Of a stretch of DNA of 64,000 nucleotides, positions 47,401 through 60,634 are shown piece by piece; the stretch's first letter is position 1; every line of letters begins with the position of its first letter. A program made the position numbers and the translations under genes. The notes below the pieces were generated by a model. The model was not told where the DNA came from. It was given only the letters and a program-made list of their open reading frames with translations, and made no database searches. Source of the DNA: Cyathus striatus (taxonomy: Eukaryota > Basidiomycota > Agaricomycetes > Agaricales > Nidulariaceae); the NCBI GenBank assembly GCA_025738555.1, contig JAOVFP010000009.1:248001-312000 (forward strand), given 5' to 3'.

Positions 47401-49114
47401 TTGGTAAACGAAATTCCCTCCTCGAAATCATCATCCCAGTTATCAGTCTGCTCTTCCGGAGCCTGAAGCGCAAACGAAAGTGGCTGGATTTGGATCTTCT
47501 CTATCAGATTCAAACCTCCTGCTGGAACCGCTCGAGGTGGGGCAGCAGTGGGCGCGCGAGCTGGTGCCGACCCAGGTTGTATCCTCGATGGTGCTTGAGG
47601 AATGGAGCGAGAAGGCGCCGACGTGCCGAGGACGGGGAATGCAGCTGGTTCGGCACTCCTCTGGGCTGGAGTTGGTGAGGCTGGACGAGCGGCTGTACGT
47701 GAGGGATTTTTTGATGGTCTTGAAGGTGCTACATACAGCCTGGTGAGCAAAAATAGGAACAGAATGAAAAAGTGCACGTACATTTCAATGCTTCATTCCA
47801 TTCCTGCACTTTCAAAACAGCCTCGTCGTAATTATAATTCTTCCTTCCCTTCCCACCATCGCCTCCGCCACCCACATTCCCCTTCTCCACTCTTGCCCCA
47901 TCTCTAGCTTTAACTTCTCTTTCTCTCCCTTGCTCACCATGCTTCCTGGCCGAAACCATCCAAGGGTGCCGAAGTAACTTCTTCGCACTAATCCTCAAAT
48001 TTGCGTCCTTCTGGAAACAGTGGTACAGGAAATCTTTAACAATAGGTGAGGCTCCTTCAGGAATGGGAGGGCAGTCATCCTGCACGATACGGAAGAGGGC
48101 CGGCATGGGATCTAGTGTGTGGTACGGCGGGTGCCCTTCGAGCAACTCGATAACTACGCAGCCAACTGACCAGATGTCCGAGGCGGTGGTGGCGCCTGAT
48201 TGTTCTATCACCTCTGGAGCCACTATAGCAAGTCCAGTTAGCTACCACACTAAGCAAGTGCAAAAGAACGGATTACGCACTCCAATAGGGACTCCCAACG
48301 ACCGCCGCATCCGCCGTTCCTCCTGTCTTCGCTGCTACGCCAAAATCTGCTAGTTTGACGGTCCCATCCTTGTTCGTTAGCAAGTTAGCACCTTTAATGT
48401 CGCGATGGATTACACCCTGGTCGTGTAGGTATACGAGCCCCTCGAGAACTTGTGAGATGTAGACTGCTACGAGGGTTTCGGGGAATTTGCCGAAGCGTTT
48501 GAGAATATTGTGTAAGGAGCCATTTTCACAGAACCTAGCACAGAGGTTAATGAATGTGCCGTGGGATGAGGGGAGACGAGACGAACTCGAGGATGATATA
48601 GAGGTATTCGCGAGTTTTGACGAAGCCTTTATATTTAACGATGTTGGGGTGCTGAGAAGGGACGTTTAATGACCGGAAGGCACATTGAATAGAACGAAGC
48701 TCACATTGAGATTCTTGAGCAGGTCAATTTCGGACTATAGTGGGCGGTAAATGTCATGGGAACGAGAGAATAATAGCAAGTCGAAGGCGCACCATTATTT
48801 CTCCAAGCTCGCTCTTGGGTATGTTACTGAGCTGAATTTCCTTCACTGCAACAGTCTCTCCGGTGGCCCAGTTTAATGCACCTATAGGGCAGTTGTGACG
48901 TGAGTGGATGATCGTCAAGTGAAGCAGCAGCACGCACGATAGACCTGCCCAAATGCTCCCTTCCCCAACGAGTCACCGAGTTGCTGTGAGTAGATTTGAA
49001 TCAGATGAGCCTCCATGCCATATAAAGTGGATAGCGCACGTAGTCATTGAGGGATTTTGAGCTGCTTGGTTTAGATGAAGTAGGAGGCGAGACGGATTTA
49101 GCGGGGGTAGACAT
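44405..49114 (-). CDS. sepH: SepH/Cdc7 septation initiation network kinase
   Basis: A Ser/Thr kinase of the STE11-like Cdc15/Cdc7 family. It acts in the septation initiation network downstream of the Spg1 GTPase, at the spindle pole and septum. A large multi-exon gene on the minus strand: ATG at 49114 ([20 protein letters not shown]), stop at 44405-44407. The kinase domain reads through several exons: [18 protein letters not shown] (Gly-rich loop), [15 protein letters not shown] (ATP Lys), [22 protein letters not shown] (catalytic loop), [13 protein letters not shown] (DFG), [19 protein letters not shown] (APE), and HPWMVSARK at its end. Then come a disordered linker, [16 protein letters not shown], and a conserved acidic block [20 protein letters not shown] followed by KYARL. 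A long armadillo-like repeat region follows, for example [20 protein letters not shown] and [20 protein letters not shown], and a Ser-rich tail. This order and size are those of SepH. Intact. Confidence 0.92.
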
Positions 49115-52100
49115 AGCTTGGGATTGTGGAGTCGTGAGGTGGGTATAGATATAATAAAGAAGGAATAAAGAAAGAGAGGAGGGCGGGGTAAAAGGGAGAG
49201 GACAGAGACAGAGACGCGCTTTTGAGCAAGTCGCGTCCTGCGCTGACAAGATGAGTCTGGTGAGGGGGTTGGTCAAAGTTGAGACTGTGTGATTGTGAAT
49301 GTGACTCGTCCGCTTTGGGAATCTCGCCACTTGTCCAAGATTGGTCTCCTTCCTCTCTCTTCCTCTCTAACTATATACTCCCTCAACTCTCTTACCTCCC
49401 AATCTCTTTATGAACTCATAAACACGTCACCCGCTCGCCCTGTTCGCCGTACATTCCCAAATCAATTTCTCAAGGCGCTCGCACCCACCTCAACTTTCCC
49501 GGAAACAGCTTTTCTCTTTACAGACAAATCATATTTCAACCGTCCTCGGAATCCTGGTTCCGTCGAAGAAGACTCTGCGGGATGACCTGGGACGACCTCT
49601 TCTCACTTGCTTCCGTCTTTTTTTGCTTCCATGCTTGTTCCGTCCTGCTGTCTATTGGGACACCTTCGCTATTGCTTTGACCCATTCCTCATACCGTTCT
49701 GGAATACACCCGCTCGTCTCGCGAAAGGATTTTCCTCGGGCTATTATCTACTACGTGCTCGCGCTAGCAATTAGGGCATCAGACTGCAGGATCATACAGC
49801 AAGGCATGCTGTCAAAGCCCTTGTATTACAGGCACGGACTCATTGGTCTCCTGGAATTCCATAGACATCGTTCACTTTGCTGAAAGTTCTTTTCATTCTC
49901 TTGCTTCATATAGGTGATTCGCGATGCTACGGAGCACATTACAGTTAGCACGCTAGAATCCCACCCATACTACAGTATAGTCCTATTCTGCTAGCTGCTA
50001 ATACCGCGGAGTGTCGACTCAGTAGCTATCGCCCACAAACTTCGCCTATAAGCGGCTTATATGACTTACCGACGTTGGCTCTCACTACTACATACAAAGC
50101 AAAGCTCTTGAATTGTACTTTCATGAAAGTGTCTAAAGACCTACGCTTGTATATCCGCTGTCTTACGGAGATAACTTGCTCACAGCTACTTCACGGAACA
50201 CTACGGCCTTTTCATCAAGTCTGGAGTAGCTTACATATTGTACATTCCAACTACTGCACGGGAGTTGAATGGCTTTTACTTCTGACGGCCAATTCACGGA
50301 ACATACATGCATTTTCTGTCCATTTCCTACAGCATGGGTTATATCGGCTTTCACCTCTGGAGCGTCTTGCGGCCCGAGACACTCAGCGCTATTCCACAGC
50401 TTTGTTATGTCTTCGGACCAACGTTTGCCGATAAATCACTGTAATATTCTACACGGGTCGATCAAGGCGTACATCACACACCCATCTCGACCTACAAATT
50501 CCCTCATTTCATCATTGGCCATCGCTATTGGATAGGTGGCCATTGAATTAAAATAATTTTTCAAATACCTCATCGTGCGTAGTATAACGAGTACTTCTCC
50601 GATCACACGTACTATTTTACAGGTGCATATTGATATAGGTTCGCGATGACAATCGTCACAAAGAGTCAGACGATGACTCAGTGGATAATATTACTTGTCA
50701 AAGTTAGCATTACACGGCGAACCAAATGACACCTACGCTGGGTTGCCCTTCCCACCAACTGTCGCTAATCCATCTCAGGTTGTTCTCTTTTCGGCCAATT
50801 TACAGTTATGGTGAAATTTTTTCACTTTCGCTGGATACCCTTGGATACCCTGGACATGTTGACTCGGCCGTAATGATTGACAAGGAGCCCGTGACATCAA
50901 CATCTTGTGCGACGTTAAACAACTGTCAAGTGTTTCTAAGACTGAATAATGTAGCTGTGCTTTATCATATTTTACTTCTAGTTCAATGCACACCGTATAG
51001 CCTGACCTGCTACAGCAGAACTTCATCACATTTCCCCGGTGACCAGTGATAACGCTTGTAACAACGTCCACATCATATCATCGTTGGCATCAATTATTAT
51101 TCCCCCTGGAGTTAGACTTACTACAGCAAAGGCTTAACTTCAATTAACTTCCCGCCGGCTCTACATTTCTACTGTCTAGGTGGATGGAGTTCAGATCTCA
51201 TCCACATGACCCTACTACCTCATTAGTATTAGACAATAAATCTTGAATTGAATGTCACCGAGCCACATACCAGTGTCTTGTTATATGGGTGTCGTTTAAA
51301 GCTCGGACTAGTAACGTTCATTGACTTGATATAATGGCTCATAATAAGCGGGGAATCCGATTGAATGTCGACTTGATGTCGATTCTTTTTAAAATAATCC
51401 CCACCCCCTGGAATGTCTCCGAGCTTCACTGTATATCACTTGTATACCCTTAAACCTATTTGGTAACACAGGCACATATGTTTTTTTGTTACAGCCTGTA
51501 CTTAAATCTAGCCTGTACTTACTTCAACGGATTGCCGATCGTTTCTTGTTTGTTTCGGTAACACTTCCGAAAACTCAGCGGCATTACTTGTTGGTATCAG
51601 GGTGTTTTCTGGCTGTGAATTCCTATGTACAGTCACCTGATTCTGGATTTTTCCCCGCCGTAACTATGGACTGTTTCTTTCATGTGTTCCTTTTTCATCC
51701 TGTTCTCATTTTAATGATTGAAATACTATCCTATTTGTGTCTCCATACTCGATGATTGCCGAACAAATACTTCTCTCTCCTCAGCGCTGGTGTGACAGGA
51801 CCTATAATTAAGTATCATTTCATTTCCCATAAAGTACACGTTGTTTCTTCTATTTATACCTCGATCTCTAATTCCTAATCGTATACGTGCTTTGTACACG
51901 GTCTATTAATTAAGTAGCCCAACTTGGTACTAACATACCATATCATATGTGATACTGATAAAAAGATACATGCCTGATCAGTATTCGGCCGTGAAGTCAA
52001 AAGTGCATATAATCATTCCATACAGCTACAACAATATACGTAATGTACAGACTACAACAGATACCAGCACAAGCATCAAGTACCACATTTAATCTATGAA

Positions 52101-52235
52101 CGAAAAATACCAATACAACCATCGCAGGCCATGAAGGCGTAATCATGAAATTGGGAAACCAAAGATTATATCCTTATCTCCCCTCATCCTTTCCGCATTC
52201 CCGCATTCCCGCATTGGAGGCATTCAAATCACCAC
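49115..52235. other. 3.1-kb gene desert upstream of sepH
   Basis: The first 300 bp is the sepH promoter side, with CT-rich tracts on the minus strand near 49140-49200. From 49.5 to 52.2 kb only short unconvincing open frames occur (for example 50075-50434), with no motifs. AT-rich sequence dominates 51.7-52.1 kb. Confidence 0.45.
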
Positions 52236-54246
52236 CTATCCAGCGCCATCTTCCAAATCGCTCGATCCATTCCCATTCATCTTCAGGGAACCCATCGGAA
52301 TAGATTCCCGTTCCATAAATTCACTCGCCCGCCTCCCACGTAATCCAGGAAATGTTCCCGCCGCAGAACTTTTGTATATTCCGCTGTATCCCACCGTTGA
52401 ATCCGCATCATCAATGAAACTTGAACTCGGACGCGCTATGTCGATGACTACATCTCCTTCGCCTGAGTCCTGGGTTTGCATGTTTCGACGGTAGCCAGAA
52501 AGAGGGCGTGGAATTGCAATGCGTAGCTTTTGTGAGTCCTGATCGAGCCGGCGGACCGACTTCTTGAGGTTAAGAGTTATTCGAGACATCATTGTAACCT
52601 ACGTTGAACATTTAGCAGGAGTGGAAGGTGAAGAATCTGAACATAGCACTCACTGTCAGTCTGAGCGGAATTTAAAAGGCGATAATTACTTATATTGAGA
52701 AAACAGTTCGTTAGTAATATATATAAAATACTCACAATAGCTCGAGCCTAATAAAAATTATGTTAAATTTAAAAATGATGGAGTTCATCGAACTACTTAC
52801 TGTGCGACGATATTCTTCAATCCGGCCGGTGCAGCAATAATCATTATCGTCAACACCAGCGTTGTAGCAAAAATGGCACTTGATAATGCGGAATTTAAGG
52901 GATTGAAAACTAGAAAATAATTGACGCTCACGAATAATACAGTAAACCGTCTTCTAACAATCTTACCATCACGTATGACGCATTTTTGTTCTTTATTGAT
53001 GGAAGTGTTCGATTGAGCGTCAAGAGAAGTACAACTGTGTCATAGAGCAATGGAAGCCACGCAGACGACGATGCTATCACGCTTCTATAGACAAAAAGTG
53101 AATATACTTGTCTTTGACATTGATATAGAACAGTCATATACATACATATCTGTATCAAAGATCATTGTGCAAGCTATAATGAAGCGTATTGTAGTTGAAT
53201 TCGATTCTATCTGCTGACAATAATCGAACGCTAACCTTGAACATGGGAAGCAGGGTTATGCACAACCGCTTCACCCTTCGTGAGTAACCATGCATTCATA
53301 GTTATTTGAGCCGTGAGGATAACGATAACCATGAATATTATGACTTTATGCGAACGATAGAGAGCATATATTCGCAGAAACATCATTAGAGCTAAACAGC
53401 GAGGGTAGTATGAGCGGGGATATCAGAGAATGTAGAAGAAGCGTACCAACGATGCTGATTCCAATCATTGTCATTGAACCTTCGAAGCGGATAAAGCGAC
53501 TGCACATCTATGGTAAATCTCGTAAGATACGCCGTGGTTCGATTCATAAAGCGGAAAGAATACGTCAGGCGTCCACACATGAGAGAGGTATGCTGTGAAA
53601 TACGTTGTTACAGCTTAATGAAAGTGTTAAGGATATCTTGTACTCACCGAATAGATTCACGATAAACCCGAGTGGCGTAAGATATCTATTCTATTAAAAA
53701 GAGATAATTGTCAAAAAGCGTGTCATCATTTTGACTGCTGACTGCTACAGCCATTATTGGCAGGCTGCGCCTTAAGCGTCTATTGCAACAAGAATAGATT
53801 CTTACCATCAAGAATAGAATTGTTAGTGGATCTAAGTATGTCATTAAGAAAATGTGCGCTGACGGGAGTTATGTACGACTCACTGAGTCGATTCGAACCA
53901 TTCCAGATAAACTCTACTTCGGCGGTGAAAGTGTCGATGTGATCCCAGATGAGAATTGTGAAACTTGCGAAGCCCATATACTGCATGAGTGACGAGGGAA
54001 CATAACCGAATTCATATGTGCAAAACATTTGCCAACGATGGTCATAAGCAAAGCTCACGTTTGTTGTATACCTATCGGCAGTTTGAATGAGCGATGCACA
54101 ACCAGTGTCTAAAGTGAAGGAAAGCTCACATCCGAGATATGTCGTCGATCACATTGGGTGTGTGTTCCTTCACTATCTCTAACGGTTCGCTGTAGTTCTG
54201 CATTTCTGGAAGCTGATTTGACAATGATGTTCAATGCAACGTTCAT
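52236..54246 (-). CDS. DUF6533-type seven-helix membrane protein (array gene 1)
   Basis: An integral membrane protein of the DUF6533 family common in Agaricomycetes. It may act as a receptor-like protein, but the function is unknown. Exons on the minus strand, in order: a poorly resolved N-terminus near 54246; YMGFASFTILIWDHIDTFTA with EVEFIWNG; NRYLTPLGFIVNLF near 53690; AYLSHVWTPDVF and RFEGSMTMIGISIVG near 53450-53600; then a helix with FLRIYALYRSHKVIIFMVIV near 53330-53390, WLPLLYDTVVLLLTLNRTLP near 53000-53050, and a hydrophobic helix near 52820-52900 (SAIFATTLVLTIIMIIA). The last exon (52236-52592) opens with SRITLNLKK. It is a long polar Ser-rich tail with phosphorylation-prone sites, as in receptor-like members. 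The start is not certain. I see no stop inside the recognised blocks. Confidence 0.75.
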
Positions 54247-54790
54247 GCCCCAGACTTGTTGGGCCAGAGAAAAAGTAGGAAATAGGATTATAAAGGCAGA
54301 GAACACTGGGAGATTGGTGGGCTGAGGGAAGTGAAAGGGTGCAGTCGCCCATCGCGGAGGGATGCTATTTGAGGAGAACGCAAGGCTGGGGTGTGCTTGC
54401 TGTGGAAATCCTGGAGAAGGAATATGATCCCGAGATCGCGGCAGTCCCGATCCGAATGGATGGGAGAGGTCCCTTTTGGGTCCTTTTATTGGCACTCTCT
54501 TCCCACACTTGCCATTCCCGCATTTCTCGCCTGCATCTTATCTGAAACACGATAAGATCATCAGACAACAAATGAAGCATGTTAGGACGAGACTGATCTC
54601 TCCCAAATTGTCCCACTATTTTCACATATTCAAGGCTAATATGCAGGTCTATCAAACGTACTTGAGCACAAAGAATTGGGGGGGGTGCAAACTTTAACGG
54701 TAATGGTAAAAAGAACGCGTTACTGAGATGCTCAGAGTTTTAAGTATAGTTACATTACTACACAATGTATAGTAAATAAGCACATCATAG

Positions 54791-56310
54791 TTAAGGGCTC
54801 CCTTCTCTCAACTCCATAAAGATATTTTGTGTCGAGGTCAAGTCAATGAAAGATGTCAGGATGACACTGGTAACTCAAAATCAACCTACATGCCTATGGA
54901 GTAGTAGTTGAGTTCAAGTCACTTGCAAGAATGGACAACAGGAGACAAGGATCTAGTGGAATGGTTTGAGCCATGACACATCGAGGCTTAAGTAGATTGG
55001 AGGGTTGTTGGAGGGATCTATTTTTGAATATTTGAGTTGAAGCCCAATTGCGTTACTTACAGGGCCAGTGTAGGTAGTGCACCCACTGTAATACATAATT
55101 CATGGCGGTAATGTCGAGACAAGTGCACACTACGTAAAGTACTTCATACATGTCATTACGGGGAGTTACTGTCTAGTGGCATGACAATGGATGTTGTTGT
55201 CTTTGGGAACCTTGACAGATCCAAGAGAAACTGTTTGATAACTTGACTAAGACTCAGATACTTGACAGATACTACTTATCCCGGTCGTTGTGAAGTAAAT
55301 TAGCAGTGATGTGTCCCTTGTTACTATTCGATTCGGAGATCTGGTCCAAATACGGTAATTTTTTGATGCCGGCGAAACCCGGGAACATGCTGGCTCATGA
55401 ACCAAGTGTTTGCCATTGGCCTCCCGTTGTTTGGCTGCCAGGCTGCCTTGTGGTCCTGTGGATGCACGCACGAGAAAAGCAGCCTCACAGTGGGCATAGC
55501 ACTAGTGGGAACCTAAATGTGCGAGTAAATTATTTTCAGTATTTCAGTGAAAGACATGGATATAGTTAAAGTCATGTAAAATTAAATAAATTGAATAAAA
55601 ATGGTAGATCAACTAATATTGGAAGTTGTGCAACTTGTAGCACTAAATGAAATTCATATAATTGCTACTCCGTGTTTTTATGACTAATTAAATGCAAATT
55701 AAATGTGCCTCAGTATGAAATCAGAACCTAAATAATGTATGATAACTATGGAAAGGATCTTCAAAGAAAGAATACAAGAGACCAGAAAGGTTGCAGTTGA
55801 AATACTTATAAAACAAACAATACCTACAAGTTGCCTACAAGTAAATGAAAACGTTAATAGTTGAAAGGATATCACACCAAAAATCAGCAAGGAACGGGTT
55901 GGGAACGGGGAATAAAACATACATAACTGAGAAATGGTTCCATGACAAGAGAAAATGTGTGCCAGAAAGAAAAAAAGGATAATAACAACATTAACCTAAG
56001 ATACTGATGTGCACACCACAATCTTACATCAGATAATACCAGTAATAGTAGCTTACCGCGCAAATTGGTTCACGAAATGATGAATAAATGCTCAGCTAGA
56101 CGTACGGGCCGACAGCGAAATGAGCCGTGAGAATACACATGTCCCTGAGAGATCCAATCGGATAGTAACAGGGGACTACAAAAGATTACAAACTCGTAAA
56201 TTAAGTCTTTAGGTTGAAGGTTGAATCCATCTGCTAATACATATTTGACGAAGTAGGGCCAGTGTTCGGTAATAGTAAATTTGATTCCATGCCAGATCAT
56301 CACTTTTCAG
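54791..56310 (-). pseudogene. Relic of a DUF6533-type membrane protein gene
   Basis: At 54791-54865 the minus strand encodes VILTSFIDLTSTQNIFMELR and a stop. This parallels the C-terminus of the next array gene (VILTPFIEMTLTHNIFVESR at 56387-56450). The nucleotide match is also plain in that stretch. Upstream there are hydrophobic pieces (55699-55920) and, near 56150, a sequence similar to the TRTWYTF exon flank of array gene 2. No continuous set of exons can be assembled, so this looks like a decayed copy. Confidence 0.5.
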
Positions 56311-56386
56311 TGTCACTAAACTTCTATGAATATCCGACGCAACTTCAGTACACTATACATGATATAATATCTATTATAAACCATAA

Positions 56387-57676
56387 TTAAGCGTTGACTT
56401 CCCTCGACTCCACAAAAATATTATGCGTCAAGGTCATTTCAATAAAAGGTGTCAGAATGACACTGTTCTCTTCCATTTGTTCATGTTGTCCGACATGTAG
56501 CTGCTGCATCTTCATAATCAATCGACACGCCTGTGGAAATTTGAGTATAATGGATAATTTCAATGAGGGAAAATTTTGTAACTATACGGACCATAATTGA
56601 AAATGTGACTTGCGGAAACCTAAGGAGTTCGTCAGCTGCAGTGGAACTGCGAAATATAGAGAAAACATGATAGTACACAAGATATAATAACGCTTCCGCA
56701 GATTTACTGACACGCGCATACTGAGAACCAATAACTGTGATCGCTACAAAGTTTCAGACCTGCTCGGGATAGCATCAAAAAAAAAAATACCGGCGATGAC
56801 AATAAACGAAAAGCCTCCTTCACGCACAACAAGACCAACGATAGCTCGAGCTTCACCAAATCCTAGCTTCCGTTTGGCAAATGTAAGTGACCATATTACG
56901 ATTTGCGTAATTAGTGATGAAATTCTAACGGCCAAATTAATTATACAAGTACTGTACATAATTTATGGATATAGAACTGACTGTATAGGGATTATGTCCG
57001 GAGCACCTTGAAACTTGCAGACAATGTTGAAATCATCATGTTGAAACGAATGTATAGCTGATCTTGTTGCGAGTGAGGTGTTTATACCAAGAAGTACTAT
57101 AAACATGACTGCAATTCTTGTATCTCGTCTGTATAGAGCATAAACTGTAAGAAAATAGGAACGTTAACCATGGCAGTCAGCACTTGGAATAAAGACAAAT
57201 ACCACTAACCTCGCAGCATTAATACACCATCAAGAATCCCAGCTGACACAGCTGCGGAAGAAAGTAAGAACGTATACCAGGTTCTGCATAAATCCAATCT
57301 AATAGGGGGCTGGAAGACTGGTAAAAATACAAGAATAACATTAGTGCTGTTTGATTTCCAGTCAGTTCATAATTATCGTCAGAATGATTGTCTTATTACC
57401 TTTGGACCACCAGAGCGAAATATCTAGCGAGTAGGTATAAGGCTTTAACACCATTAAATGGTGACCTGTAGCAATTTGGTAAGAATTCTTTAAATACAGA
57501 ATAGATTGACTACCTCCACATATATTTCATCTCAAATGGGAGGTTGCTCAAATATTCCCAAATAAGCAATGAAAGCGCAGCGACTAGATGTGAGATTTAG
57601 TCTGGAACTTATTGAGAGAAACTTGCAGCATACTAGACGTGCAATTCCTAACGAAGATCGAGTTGTCTATACGCAT
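56387..57676 (-). CDS. DUF6533-type membrane protein (array gene 2)
   Basis: Same family as the neighbours. Exon blocks on the minus strand, in order: a first exon near 57676 (MRIDNSIFVRNCTSSMLQ, start not certain); VAALSLLIWEYLSNLPFEMK; FNGVKALYLLARYFALVVQ near 57410-57460; PPIRLDLCRTWYTFLLSSAA and SAGILDGVLMLR near 57220-57310; VYALYRRDTRIAVMFIVLLG near 57050-57150; VRISSLITQIVIWSLTFAKR and LVVREGGFSFIVIAG near 56770-56930; and the C-terminal exon with ACRLIMKMQQLHVGQHEQ and VILTPFIEMT, ending at 56387. All TM blocks of the family appear, so it may be functional, though the first intron could not be resolved cleanly. Short tail, unlike array gene 1. Confidence 0.7.
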
Positions 57677-58499
57677 GAAAGAAAGAAAATGTGCGGCTTC
57701 GACTTCAATTGAGATCACCACTGCGGTTTATGTCAAGTTTATGTACTTGGATTGAAGCTTGAAGGCACGTCAGGGAACGATTCAATTACGTGATGTGTTT
57801 GCACCAGAACGCCACTGGCGACGTCGCGAACGTAAATATTATCAACATTACTTAAGTACTTACTTTGTATTAAAATCATATTCCAGGAACATATTGATCG
57901 TTTCGACAAAATTATCCGCGTAGTTGACGTTATACCTAAGTACCTAGATGATATTGTTAGCTAAAAGCGTGTTCAGAGAAAGCTATATATCACATAAGTA
58001 GGCTTTAAACGAGAATTGAACTGTGAGTTGTGAGTTATAAGACTTTGAATTAGATGACCGTTTATTGCGCATTAACTTTAAAAATGCTGGTGGTCATGAA
58101 ACATTGCATAGAACAAGTATGCGATGGAACGTCTCTAGTAATCAGGATCTGTTACAGGGCCGAATGCTTAAGTTTGGTGTAACTTTTAAGCACTGGACAA
58201 TGAATCGCGAAAGAGCCGGGCCGGATTGTCTAATGCTGACGGTGAAGACCATTGTAATAGACCCCGCAAGACGAGGCAAGACGGCAGTAATAGAATAGCA
58301 TTTGAATAGGAGGGTACCGTTCATTGGAATCACGTGCAGTAAGGGACAAAAGTCTGCAGCGGAGATTTTACAATTTAGCACTGAGCAGTCACAGCTGAAG
58401 CTTGAAGTCAAGTTTAAGCTGCGTGTAGGAGGATCTGGTCGCAGTGGAGAAAAACTGAGAGATATAATTTGGAAGTAAATAATAGAAAGTCACATACCA

Positions 58500-58990
58500 A
58501 ATATCATCATTAGCGCATACATACTTTATGACAAAGGTGCGATAAAAGAAGCCAAAATACATGAGATAAGTATAGCAAATGTCTTGTGAAAATGCCCGTT
58601 GAAGTAATGACCGGTGAAAGAGTGGCTTGTTGAGACAAATTAAATGTTCCATTTCCGCAATCAATAAATGAGAGTCGACACTTAGAATGCAGGAGAGGTC
58701 CTAAAGCACTGCTAGCTTTGGATTTAATGTGTAAGGCGAACATAGATGAATTATATGCTACGAGCAAAGTGTCCATGATAGGCGGTATAATCAACTTTCC
58801 GCTGAAAAGCAGCAACAGCTTCTAAACATGTTTAAGACTAGGCCTGGTGAAGAGATAATAAATAAACAGAATACATGCAACAAATAGAATAACGACCTGA
58901 GATTCTCGCTCTATGCAGCAAGTTATCTGCCCATGGAGGCTGTATTAGATTAGCGTTGACGAAGCAAGCTGGACTAGGCGAATCATCCCA
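58500..58990 (-). pseudogene. Possible fragment of another DUF6533-type gene
   Basis: A minus-strand frame starting near 58815 encodes a hydrophobic stretch with PPIMDTLLVAYNSSMFALHI. It resembles the WLPLLYDTVVLLL block of the array genes, and another hydrophobic stretch lies upstream. Other expected blocks are not found and frames break. This is a weak call. Confidence 0.3.
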
Positions 58991-59425
58991 GCTTCAAGAT
59001 CAACCAACGTCTTAAAGACAAATTTTGAAGGAAGATAAGTAGAACGATAAACTGGCAACATGAAGTTCAGAACCAATGGAGGGAAAGGGGTAAAGGAAAG
59101 AATAACATGAAGCGGTGAATGGCGTCGCCGATCACTAGATCACTCACCTGCCGGCGTTAGCCGGTGGCGTGCATTATTCCCGTCCTAGGCCTAACGGAAT
59201 GACTGGTTATGCCAGTTGATTCAATTAAGGCGCTGAATATACAAAAATATTACAGTATAATAATGCGGTATTAGTTTCCTATATAAATATCATCTAAAGT
59301 AGTTAAATCAATGAAGCTTGTTAGTTCACTACTACTTGAAACTCCTGAGCATATAGAAGGCTCTATGATAAGTTCTAGGAGGCCTTTTATAAGCCTACAT
59401 GTCTGAGAATCCTTGTTTAACGTAT

Positions 59426-60634
59426 TATTCGCTACGATGTTTCACCAATCGACTCACTGCTACAGAGAATATTGTCAATGGCCAGCTAGTAATTCGTCAA
59501 ACAGCAAACCAGTCAGAAATTTGTAGGCATCGCACTGGCGCAGAAATAAATACTTACACTAAAACAAATCCCGCTTTTGCAATGCGAAGAAATGAAGTGT
59601 ATGGCAAGACTGTAGTAATGGCCGCAACTACATTTAAAAGTTCCAGCCATAGTAAGTTTGGATTCTCCAACGCGAAAGAGCTGGGTTAACTTACTACACA
59701 TCAGAGCAAATATCCACCCTCCTTCTCTAACAACTTTATTCACAACTTTTGCATGACCAGCTCCAACATTCCTCTTAGCGAGAGTTAAACACCAGACGAT
59801 CACTTCCCCAATAATCACGACAACCCTTTTGTGATGCAATCCCGGTCATTGTAAAATACGGGGGGGATAGGTAGAGAAAATTAACGTACCCAAGTTGTAT
59901 CATACTGCGGGGAGGTAGCTTTAGGTTGCAGATGTCATCATGTGCATCATTGCCGTAAGTTAGCACACACGATCGTATGGCTAATCCGAAGTTTGTAGAT
60001 ATTATTAAGATCAATAGAAGTCCAACTCTCCGATCTTTTCGATGTAAGGCGTAGACTAAGTGGCACAATGAGTTAGTTGATATCAAACCAGTATCAAACA
60101 GCAGTGAAGAGTCCGGAAGAATGTTACTAACCTCTTAGCATGATAATGCCATCTAACATCACGGCCATGATGGTGCAAGAAACGAATAGAAATATAAACC
60201 ATGCTCTGCACATAGATTGTTCAACAGGCGCTTGCGATAGCTTGGTTAAGATCAGGCTCGCATTCACCCTTGATTTCCGTCATTCGCCGCTAGCATGAAA
60301 AAAGGTTTGACCTTTCTTACATTTGGGACATGAGACCGAAATATCTGCTAAAGAGATACACGAATTTCACAGAATTCAGCGGTCGCCTAAATTAACGTTA
60401 ACTCACATACAATTATATAACTACATTCTATACTCACTTCCAAACATACCGAAATTCGAACTGAAGGGTGTTCGCGTAGTCACAGATCAGAACAACCAAG
60501 GAAGCCACTGTAATGATAGCAGTGAATATCAATATAAACTCGAAGAATATCAAAGACTGAGATTTACTTACAGCAAGAACAACTGCGTAGGAATATGCTC
60601 CACTGACCATCTGATTCGTCCATGATCTCTGCAT
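59426..60634 (-). CDS. DUF6533-type membrane protein (array gene 3)
   Basis: Same family. Blocks on the minus strand in order: MQRSWTNQMVSGAYSYAVVL at 60634; VASLVVLICDYANTLQFEFR and YVWK; RPLNSVKFVYLFSRYFGLMS near 60310-60370; LSQAPVEQSMCRAWFIFLFV and LDGIIMLR near 60125-60240; VYALHRKDRRVGLLLILIIS near 60000-60060; GEVIVWCLTLAKRNVGAGHA with KVVREGGWIFAL near 59720-59800; LNVVAAITTVLPYT near 59610-59650; and the last exon WPLTIFSVAVSRLVKHRSE, ending at 59426. The first intron phase could not be fixed exactly. The gene otherwise appears complete, with no internal stops in the recognised exons. The three array genes are on the same strand with about 1.8-2.2 kb between them. Confidence 0.72.
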
